This document shows positions 1-5,292 of a stretch of 5,292 nt of DNA, in pieces. The notes beneath the pieces are model-generated. The model was not told the DNA's origin, made no database searches, and was given only the letters and a program-made list of their open reading frames with translations. The stretch is from JAZQNF01 sp045641505 (lineage in GTDB: Bacteria; Bacillota; Clostridia; Lachnospirales; Bianqueaceae). How positions within the stretch are numbered: the stretch's first letter is position 1; every line of letters begins with the position of its first letter. Position numbers and translations under genes: made by a program. The DNA lies in assembly GCA_045641505.1 (NCBI GenBank), contig JAZUHB010000128.1, positions 1 to 5,292 of the forward strand, written 5' to 3'.

Positions 1-900
1 GACCGCTTCCTGAAGCATGCGCTTCTCGTTGCGGACGATGATCTCGGGGGCGCGCATCTCGAGCATGCGGGCCAGACGGTTGTTGCGGTTGAGGACACGG
101 CGGTACAGGTCGTTCAGGTCGGAGGTCGCGAAGCGGCCGCCGTCCAGCTGGACCATGGGGCGCAGATCCGGAGGAATGACGGGGATCACGTCCATCGCCA
201 TCCACTCGGGCTTGTTGCCGGACTGGAGGAAGCTCTCGATGACCTCGAGGCGCTTCACCAGCTTGACGCGCTTGGGCGCGGAGGCGCCGTCCATCTCCTT
301 CTTGAGATCGTCCGCCTGCTTTTCGAGGTCGATGGCCATCAGCAGTTCCTTGACGGCCTCGGTGCCCATGCCGGCGCGGAACGCGTCATCCAGAGGAAGA
401 CGCTCGCGGATCTCCTGGTATTCCTTCTCGTTCAGGACCTGCTTGTACTGGGTGCCGGAGGTGCCGGGATCCAGCACGACGTAGGCCGCGAAGTACAGGA
501 TGCGCTCCAGGGCGCGGGGAGGAATGTCGAGAAGGGTGCCCATACGGCTGGGGATGCCCTTCACGTACCAGATATGAGAAACGGGGGAGGCCAGCTCGAT
601 GTGGCCCATGCGCTCGCGGCGGACCTTCGCGACGGTGACTTCGACGCCGCAGCGGTCGCAGATGACGCCCTTGTAGCGGATGCGCTTGTACTTGCCGCAG
701 TTGCATTCCCAGTCCTTCACGGGTCCGAAAATGCGCTCGCAGAACAGGCCGCCTTTTTCGGGCTTCAGCGTTCTGTAGTTGATGGTTTCAGGCTTCTTGA
801 CCTCGCCGTGAGACCATTCGCGGATCTTGTCCGGGGAAGCCAGACCGATCTTGATGGCATCGAAGCGGATCGCCTGAGTGTTATAAATAGGAGCAGCCAT
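1..900 (-). CDS. rpoC: DNA-directed RNA polymerase subunit beta' (N-terminal part, cut by window edge)
   Basis: Beta' is the largest subunit of RNA polymerase; with beta it forms the catalytic cleft and the mobile clamp that holds DNA and RNA. The 300 visible residues are the N-terminal quarter of a protein usually near 1200 residues in Firmicutes; the frame is open to base 1. The opening QAIRFDAIKIGLASPDKI is typical of the family. The clamp zinc ribbon has all four cysteines, C66, C68, C81 and C84 (CNCGKYK and CDRCGVEV). The lid lies near residues 243-256 (PPDLRPMVQLDGG), followed by the start of the clamp-helix coiled coil (RFATSDLNDLYRRV to NEKRMLQEAV), the main docking site for sigma. 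The catalytic NADFDGD loop lies beyond the window. The ATG at 900-898 is chosen because it follows a good Shine-Dalgarno and gives the expected family N-terminus. It lies 16 nt after the rpoB stop, so the two are co-transcribed. Identity is certain. Confidence 0.98.
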   Translation of the reverse strand, partial: MAAPIYNTQAIRFDAIKIGLASPDKIREWSHGEVKKPETINYRTLKPEKGGLFCERIFGPVKDWECNCGKYKRIRYKGVICDRCGVEVTVAKVRRERMGHIELASPVSHIWYVKGIPSRMGTLLDIPPRALERILYFAAYVVLDPGTSGTQYKQVLNEKEYQEIRERLPLDDAFRAGMGTEAVKELLMAIDLEKQADDLKKEMDGASAPKRVKLVKRLEVIESFLQSGNKPEWMAMDVIPVIPPDLRPMVQLDGGRFATSDLNDLYRRVLNRNNRLARMLEMRAPEIIVRNEKRMLQEAV

Positions 901-908
901 GGAGTGCA

Positions 909-916
909 CCCCTTTC
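909..916 (-). promoter_or_regulatory. Ribosome binding site of rpoC
   Basis: On the minus strand the 16-nt gap between rpoB and rpoC reads GAAAGGGGTGCACTCC directly before ATG. The GAAAGGGG part matches the anti-Shine-Dalgarno sequence well and ends 8 nt before the start codon. It fixes the rpoC start and indicates independent initiation rather than stop-start coupling. Confidence 0.85.
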
Positions 917-3900
917 TCAATATTCGGAATCAAATCCAAGGTTCTGGGAAGCAAGGTCTTCCGCGTCGCCGACGGAGTAACCGCTCTGCTCGAACTCTTC
1001 GTCCGCGCGGAAATCGTTCAGACCGAACTCGTCCTCTTCCTCGTCCTCATCGTCGTCGTAGTACTCGGCGTTGGTCTCGAGATCCTCGCTCTCCTCCGGC
1101 GTCAGCACGACGGGCTCGCCGTCCGTGTAGCTGTCTTCGCCGATGGCGATCTCCTCGCCGGTCTCGGACAGGACACGCATGTCGAGGCCGAGAGACTGGA
1201 GCTCTTTCAGCAGGACCTTGAAGGACTCGGGCACACCGGGCTCGGGGATGTTCTCACCCTTGACGATGGCTTCGTAGGTGCTCACACGGCCGGAGGTATC
1301 GTCGGACTTCACCGTCAGGATCTCCTGCAGGGTGTAGGCGGCGCCGTAGGCCTCGAGAGCCCAGACTTCCATTTCACCGAAACGCTGACCGCCGAACTGG
1401 GCCTTGCCGCCGAGAGGCTGCTGGGTGACCAGGGAGTAGGGACCGGTGGAACGGGCATGGATCTTATCGTCGACCAGATGGTGGAGCTTGAGGTAGTACA
1501 TGTAGCCGACGGTGACGGGATGATCGAAGGGCTGACCGGTGCGGCCGTCGCGAAGGAGGATCTTGCCGTCCTCGTTGATCGGAACGCCGGCCCACTCGGC
1601 ACGGTGATCCAGACCGTCCTCGAGCTGCTGCATCATCTCCGCGGGGATCTGATCGGCGTACTTCTTCTTGAAATCGTCCCACTCGCCGTTGGCGTAGTCG
1701 TTGGCCATCTTGAGCATCTCGCGGATGTCGCTTTCCTCAGCGCCGTCGAAGATGGGAGTGCTCACGTGGATGCCGAGGACCTTGGTCGCCAGACCCAGAT
1801 GCACCTCGAGCACCTGGCCGAGGTTCATTCGGGACGGAACGCCCAGAGGATTCAGCACGATGTCCAGCGGACGGCCGTTGGGCAGGAAGGGCATATCCTC
1901 CACGGGCAGGACGCGGGAAACGACGCCCTTGTTGCCGTGGCGGCCGGCCATCTTATCACCGACGGAGATCTTGCGCTTGTGAGCGATGTAGACGCGCACG
2001 CACTGATTGACGCCGGGGTTGAGCTCGTCCTTGTTCTCGCTGGAGAACAGCTTGACGTCGAGGACGATGCCCTCCTCACCGTGAGGAACACGGAGAGAGG
2101 TATCGCGGACCTCGCGGGCCTTTTCGCCGAAGATGGCGCGGAGCAGACGCTCCTCGGGGGTCAGCTCGGTCTCGCCCTTCGGGGTGACCTTACCGACCAG
2201 GATGTCGCCGGCGTGGACCTCGGCACCGACGCGGATGATGCCGCGCTCGTCCAGATCCTTCAGCGCGTCATCGCCGACGTTGGGGATGTCGCGGGTGATC
2301 TCTTCGGCGCCGAGCTTGGTGCCGCGGGCCTCGAGCTCATACTCCTCGATGTGGACGGAGGTGTAGACGTCGTTGGCGACGAGGCGCTCGCTCAGCAGAA
2401 CGGCGTCCTCGTAGTTGTAGCCTTCCCAGTTCATGAAGCCGATGAGGGCATTCTTGCCGAGGGCAAGCTCGCCCTGCTCGGTGGAGGGACCGTCGGCGAT
2501 GGGCTGGCCTTCGCGGACTTCCTGTCCCTTATCCACGATGGGACGCTGGTTGAAGCTGGTGGACTGGTTCTGGCGCTTGAACTTACGAAGCTCGTAGGTA
2601 TCGCGGTTGCCGTCCTCGCAGCGGATGACGACACGGTCGGAGCTGACGTACTCGACGGTGCCTGCATGCTCGGCGAGCACGCAGGAGCCGGAGTCGGTCG
2701 CGGCCTTGTACTCCATGCCGGTGCCCACGGCGGGCGCCTCGGTCACGAGCAGAGGCACGGCCTGACGCTGCATGTTGGAACCCATCAGGGCTCGGGAAGC
2801 GTCGTCGTTCTCCAGGAAGGGAACCAGGGAGGTAGCCACGGAGAAGACCTGACGGGGCGAAACGTCCATCAGATCGACTTCCTTGGGATCGAATTCGAGG
2901 TTTTCGTCACCGAAGCGGCCGGTGACCTTCGCGCGGACGAAGTAACCCTTCTCGTCGAGCTGTTCGTTCGCCTGGGCGATCTTGTAGTTCTCCTCCTCGT
3001 CCGCCATGATGTAGATGACGTTCTCGGTGACGCGGGGAGTGCCGTCCTCGTCGTGCTCCAGGGTGCGGTAGGGCGCCTCGATGAAGCCGTACTTGTTGAT
3101 GCGGGCGTAGGTGGCCAGAGAGTTGATCAGACCGATGTTGGGACCTTCAGGGGTCTCGATGGGGCACATGCGGCCGTAATGGGAATGATGGACGTCTCGG
3201 ACTTCGAAGCCGGCGCGCTCACGGGAGAGACCGCCGGGGCCCAGAGCGGAAAGACGGCGTTTGTGGGTCAGCTCGGCCAGGGGGTTGTTCTGGTCCATGA
3301 ACTGACACAGCTGGGAGCTTCCGAAGAACTCCTTGATGGCCGCGGTGACGGGACGGATGTTGATCAGACTCTGAGGCGTGATCTCGTCCAGATCCTGGGT
3401 GTTCATGCGGTCGCGCACGGCGCGCTCCAGACGGGTGAGGCCGATGCGGAACTGGTTCTGCAGCAGCTCGCCGACGCAGCGGATGCGGCGGTTGCCCAGA
3501 TGGTCGATGTCGTCCACGTTGCCGATCCCGGCGTCCAGGCACAGGATGTAGCTGATGGAGGCCATGATATCCTCGAAGGTGATATGGCGGGGCACCAGCT
3601 CGGTGGAGCGCTTCTTCATCTCGGCGCGGAAGGCTTCCTGAGACAGGGTCTTCTGAAGCAGCTTCTTGAGCTCGGGATAGTAGACCTCCTCGCCGTAGAT
3701 GCCGCAGGCCTTCAGCTGCTCATCGGTCCAGTCGGGCAGGAAGTTATGGATGTTGACGGCCAGGTTGCTGAGGACGCGGACGCGGGTCTCGTTCTTGATG
3801 ACGTCGACGGACGCGATACCGGTGTTCTGAATCTTGTCGCAGAGCTCCTTGGTGAGGACGGTGCCCTCCTCGGCGATGACCTCGCCGGTCGTCTGATCGA

Positions 3901-4792
3901 CGACGGTATCGGCCAGGGTCAGGCCGACCAGGCGGCTGCGGAACGCAAGCTTCTTATTGAACTTGTAGCGGCCGACGTGAGCCAGATCGTAGCGCTTGTC
4001 ATCGTAGAGCATGCCGTACAGCAGGTTGCGGGAGCTTTCAACCGTAGGCGGTTCGCCGGGACGGATGCGCTTGTAGACCTCGATCAGACCTTCTTCATAG
4101 GAAGAAGAGGGATCGCGCTCGAGGGTGGCGGTCAGCTTGGGATGCTCGCCGAACATCTCGACGATTTCCGCGTTGGAGCCCACTCCGAGCGCACGAATAA
4201 GCGCGGTCATCGGCACCTTGCGGGTGCGGTCCACGCGCACGTTCATGATATCGTTGGAATCGGTCTCGTATTCGAGCCAGGCGCCGCGGTTGGGGATGAC
4301 GGTGCTGGTAAACAGGGACTTGCCGTTCTTGTCCTTGGTTTCGGCATAGTAGATGCCGGGGGAGCGGACCAGCTGGCTGACGATGACTCGCTCAGCGCCG
4401 TTGATCACGAAGGTGCCGGTAGGCGTCATCAGCGGGAATTCGCCCATGAAGATCTCGTGTTCCTGGATCTCCTTGGTGGATTCGTTGGTGAGGCGGACCG
4501 TGGTCATCAGACGCGCGGAATAGGTGACGCTGCGCGCCTTGGCCTCCTCGATGGAGTAGTTGGGAGTCTCGGACAGATGGTAGCCGATGAATTCCAGAGA
4601 CAGATTGCCGCTGAAATCGGTGATCGGGTTGATGTCGTCAAAGGCTTCCTGCAGGCCGGATTCGATGAATTCTTTGTAGGAATTCTTCTGGACATCCAGC
4701 AGATTCGGCATTTCCAGGACTTCTTTCTCCTTGGCAAATGTCATCCGTACGCGATCCCCATACGCTTGCGGACGAAGTCGGTTTGCTTCCAT
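917..4792 (-). CDS. rpoB: DNA-directed RNA polymerase subunit beta
   Basis: Beta is the second catalytic subunit of RNA polymerase and contains the rifamycin pocket, the flap and part of the active site. From the ATG at 4792-4790 it is 1291 residues, against 1193 in B. subtilis and 1342 in E. coli. Landmarks seen: EVLEMPNLLDVQKNSY (25-40); RVIVSQLVRSPG (135-146); rifampicin cluster I (491-521, GSSQLCQFMDQ to LGPGG); ETPEGPNIGL (546-555); GYNYEDA with E795 and D796; active-centre lysines K947 (GDKM) and K955 (GNKG); C-terminal GGQRFGEMEVWALEAYG (1134-1150). The large E. coli insertion SI2 is absent, as expected for Firmicutes. The conserved core ends near residue 1210 and is followed by an 81-residue acidic tail. 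The start is chosen because AAGGGGG lies 10 nt upstream; in-frame ATGs at 4801, 4840 and 4891 have poor or wrongly spaced signals. It is first in its transcript and precedes rpoC. Confidence 0.98.
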   Translation of the reverse strand: MEANRLRPQAYGDRVRMTFAKEKEVLEMPNLLDVQKNSYKEFIESGLQEAFDDINPITDFSGNLSLEFIGYHLSETPNYSIEEAKARSVTYSARLMTTVRLTNESTKEIQEHEIFMGEFPLMTPTGTFVINGAERVIVSQLVRSPGIYYAETKDKNGKSLFTSTVIPNRGAWLEYETDSNDIMNVRVDRTRKVPMTALIRALGVGSNAEIVEMFGEHPKLTATLERDPSSSYEEGLIEVYKRIRPGEPPTVESSRNLLYGMLYDDKRYDLAHVGRYKFNKKLAFRSRLVGLTLADTVVDQTTGEVIAEEGTVLTKELCDKIQNTGIASVDVIKNETRVRVLSNLAVNIHNFLPDWTDEQLKACGIYGEEVYYPELKKLLQKTLSQEAFRAEMKKRSTELVPRHITFEDIMASISYILCLDAGIGNVDDIDHLGNRRIRCVGELLQNQFRIGLTRLERAVRDRMNTQDLDEITPQSLINIRPVTAAIKEFFGSSQLCQFMDQNNPLAELTHKRRLSALGPGGLSRERAGFEVRDVHHSHYGRMCPIETPEGPNIGLINSLATYARINKYGFIEAPYRTLEHDEDGTPRVTENVIYIMADEEENYKIAQANEQLDEKGYFVRAKVTGRFGDENLEFDPKEVDLMDVSPRQVFSVATSLVPFLENDDASRALMGSNMQRQAVPLLVTEAPAVGTGMEYKAATDSGSCVLAEHAGTVEYVSSDRVVIRCEDGNRDTYELRKFKRQNQSTSFNQRPIVDKGQEVREGQPIADGPSTEQGELALGKNALIGFMNWEGYNYEDAVLLSERLVANDVYTSVHIEEYELEARGTKLGAEEITRDIPNVGDDALKDLDERGIIRVGAEVHAGDILVGKVTPKGETELTPEERLLRAIFGEKAREVRDTSLRVPHGEEGIVLDVKLFSSENKDELNPGVNQCVRVYIAHKRKISVGDKMAGRHGNKGVVSRVLPVEDMPFLPNGRPLDIVLNPLGVPSRMNLGQVLEVHLGLATKVLGIHVSTPIFDGAEESDIREMLKMANDYANGEWDDFKKKYADQIPAEMMQQLEDGLDHRAEWAGVPINEDGKILLRDGRTGQPFDHPVTVGYMYYLKLHHLVDDKIHARSTGPYSLVTQQPLGGKAQFGGQRFGEMEVWALEAYGAAYTLQEILTVKSDDTSGRVSTYEAIVKGENIPEPGVPESFKVLLKELQSLGLDMRVLSETGEEIAIGEDSYTDGEPVVLTPEESEDLETNAEYYDDDEDEEEDEFGLNDFRADEEFEQSGYSVGDAEDLASQNLGFDSEY

Positions 4793-4802
4793 AAAGCACA
4801 TG

Positions 4803-4809
4803 CCCCCTT
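4803..4809 (-). promoter_or_regulatory. Ribosome binding site of rpoB
   Basis: AAGGGGG on the minus strand ends 10 nt before the ATG at 4792-4790. It decides the start: the in-frame ATG at 4801-4799 is only 1 nt from this site, and the ATGs at 4840 and 4891 have no comparable sequence at a suitable distance. Confidence 0.8.
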
Positions 4810-4821
4810 GGATATTGATAA

Positions 4822-4845
4822 ACTCAAAAAGTTGGGTCATTGAGT
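4822..4845 (-). other. Weak possible stem-loop in the rpoB leader
   Basis: In the RNA, ACUCAA and UUGAGU can pair as a 6-bp stem around a 12-nt loop, ending about 12 nt before the rpoB ribosome binding site. The stem is short and A/U-rich, so it may be chance. It has no U-tract and is not a terminator. Confidence 0.25.
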
Positions 4846-4850
4846 AGCCG

Positions 4851-4892
4851 TATGCCGACAAAGGGCCGAAAATGGGCAGATTTGACAGCATA
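4851..4892 (-). other. Stem-loop at the 5' end of the rpoBC leader
   Basis: The transcript can fold into a 12-bp stem. The arms are UAUGCUGUCAAA (4892-4881) and UUUGUCGGCAUA (4862-4851), with one U-G wobble, one U-U mismatch and an 18-nt loop. A further 3-bp GCC/GGC pairing is possible inside the loop. It begins about 6 nt after the predicted transcription start, so it would sit almost at the mRNA 5' end. No U-tract follows, so it does not look like an attenuator. A transcript-stabilising or regulatory role is inference. Confidence 0.5.
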
Positions 4893-4904
4893 AGGCAAGT
4901 TCCC

Positions 4905-4933
4905 ATTTTATACGTTTGTCGAGGCCTTGTCAA
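4905..4933 (-). promoter_or_regulatory. Sigma-A type promoter of rpoBC
   Basis: On the minus strand TTGACA (4933-4928) is a perfect -35 box. A 17-bp spacer separates it from TAAAAT (4910-4905), which matches the -10 consensus at five of six positions. The predicted start of transcription is near 4898, giving a leader of about 106 nt before rpoB. It lies just after the terminator of the upstream gene, so rpoBC seems to have its own strong promoter. A box two bases upstream, TATAAA, would need a 15-bp spacer and is less likely. Confidence 0.85.
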
Positions 4934-4953
4934 GAAAAATTTTCAACATTTTT
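4934..4953 (-). promoter_or_regulatory. A/T-rich stretch upstream of the -35 box, possible UP element
   Basis: The 20 bases directly upstream of the -35 box are almost all A or T with short A and T runs, in an otherwise G/C-rich window. Such tracts can bind the C-terminal domains of the RNA polymerase alpha subunits and raise promoter strength. The call rests on composition and position only. Confidence 0.45.
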
Positions 4954-4972
4954 CGCATTTTCGGAGAACACG

Positions 4973-5014
4973 AAAAACGGAGGCCTCCGACCGCCCGCGG
5001 TACGGAAGCCTCCG
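4973..5014 (-). terminator. Rho-independent terminator of the upstream membrane protein gene
   Basis: On the minus strand the outer stem CGGAGGC (5014-5008) pairs with GCCTCCG (4984-4978). A U-G wobble and UCCG/CGGA extend it to 12 continuous base pairs. A further CCG/CGG stem is closed by the loop CGGG. TTTTT (4977-4973) follows the stem directly. It lies 43 nt after the stop of the membrane protein gene and about 40 bp before the rpoB -35 box. The plus strand also has a T run (5019-5024), but there the stem has a C-A mismatch and a 4-nt gap before the Ts, so minus-strand termination is favoured. Confidence 0.9.
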
Positions 5015-5057
5015 CTCGTTTTTTGTGCAGACCCGGCGGCTGCGCGGGCCGTCAGCC

Positions 5058-5292
5058 CTACAGCTCGTCGAAGCGCGCCGCGCCCCTCCGGGCAAGCCAG
5101 CGGCTCTCCAGGAGTCCCGCTCCCAGCGCGAGCGCCGCCGAGACCGTAAGGCCGATCCAGACGGGAGCGACGGGAAGGAGCAGCAGCGCGGGCAGGAGCA
5201 GCAGCGCCGTGAACAGCAAGCCGCCGAAGAGACTCAGCGCGATCGGCATATCCTGCTTCACCGGGACGGTCTCGCTGACCCAGTCCAGATCA
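5058..5292 (-). CDS. Integral membrane protein, C-terminal fragment (possibly an ABC-2 type permease)
   Basis: The frame ends at TAG (5060-5058) and stays open to the window edge, so the 77 visible residues are probably the C-terminus of a longer protein. A GTG at 5261-5259 could start a 67-residue protein, but no clear ribosome binding site precedes it and coding sequence continues upstream. There are two hydrophobic segments, about residues 16-40 (very leucine-rich) and 43-61, then a basic cytoplasmic tail (ESRWLARRGAARFDEL). The stretch DWVSETVPVKQ before the first segment and the end RWLARRGAARFDEL recall, from memory, C-termini of ABC-2-like export permeases in Clostridia. That assignment is a low-confidence inference. 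The gene has its own terminator and shows no functional link to rpoBC. Confidence 0.65.
   Translation of the reverse strand, partial: DLDWVSETVPVKQDMPIALSLFGGLLFTALLLLPALLLLPVAPVWIGLTVSAALALGAGLLESRWLARRGAARFDEL

Noticed and set aside
1028..1057. Repetitive TCG/TCC/TCA triplets as a microsatellite or repeat
   Set aside because: They encode the run of Asp and Glu codons in the acidic RpoB tail on the minus strand; the codons are mixed and not an exact repeat.
17..1221. Plus-strand open frames of 155 and 215 codons over rpoC and the rpoB 3' end
   Set aside because: Both overlap securely identified rpoC and rpoB on the other strand, give Arg/Ser-rich or mirror-like products, and lack clear ribosome binding sites.
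899..4843. Very long plus-strand open frame as a real protein gene
   Set aside because: It is fully antisense to rpoB in codon register and its product is a low-complexity Leu/Val/Asp/Gly-rich sequence without domains. The openness follows from the absence of TTA, CTA and TCA codons in rpoB.
4822..4892. Riboswitch or transcription attenuator in the rpoB leader
   Set aside because: Neither stem-loop is followed by a U-tract, no known riboswitch core is recognisable, and no independent leader peptide with its own stop is present.
4793..4933. Upstream TTG start for rpoB at 4933 giving 1338 residues
   Set aside because: The TTG is part of the -35 box of the predicted promoter, so it would lie upstream of the transcript. 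A much better ribosome binding site precedes the ATG at 4792.
5058..5261. Complete 67-residue small membrane protein starting at GTG 5261
   Set aside because: The same frame stays open to the window edge with plausible coding sequence (DWVSETVP) and no clear ribosome binding site precedes the GTG, so it is better read as the end of a longer gene.
1..5292. tRNA, rRNA, CRISPR array, insertion sequence, phage or defence genes
   Set aside because: Apart from the 265-base intergenic stretch between rpoB and the membrane gene, the window is filled by coding sequence. No direct-repeat arrays, transposase motifs or structured RNA genes were seen.

Overview
The window is core housekeeping sequence from what looks like a high-G+C member of the Clostridia, possibly an Oscillospirales/Ruminococcaceae-type gut bacterium. 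That placement rests on Firmicutes-style RpoB and RpoC sequences (no large beta insertion SI2, Clostridia-like motifs in the beta' zinc ribbon), strong G/C-ending codon choice and strong purine-rich Shine-Dalgarno sites. It is made from remembered family features, not from a search. All genes run on the minus strand, so transcription goes from high to low coordinates.

Layout in the direction of transcription: (1) 5292-5058 is the C-terminal end of an integral membrane protein with two visible transmembrane segments, cut by the window edge. (2) 5014-4973 is a strong intrinsic terminator that closes that gene. (3) 4933-4905 is a near-consensus sigma-A promoter (perfect -35, 17-bp spacer, 5/6 -10) with an A/T-rich upstream stretch. 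(4) About 4898-4793 is a leader of roughly 106 nt carrying a stem-loop almost at the predicted mRNA 5' end, followed by an AAGGGGG ribosome binding site. (5) 4792-917 is rpoB, complete, 1291 residues, with a long and very acidic C-terminal tail. (6) 900-1 is rpoC, 16 nt downstream with its own ribosome binding site, 300 residues visible and cut by the window edge.

RpoB and RpoC are the two large catalytic subunits of RNA polymerase. They are co-transcribed here, apparently from their own promoter. The usual rplL upstream neighbour is absent: a terminator and an unrelated membrane protein gene sit there instead.

I found no previously undescribed system, mobile element, CRISPR array or RNA gene. 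The points most worth a second look are the separation of rpoBC from the ribosomal protein genes, the structured leader, the acidic beta tail, and a valine at the beta' position linked to fidaxomicin sensitivity. A 1314-codon open frame antisense to rpoB is explained by codon bias and is not annotated as a gene.
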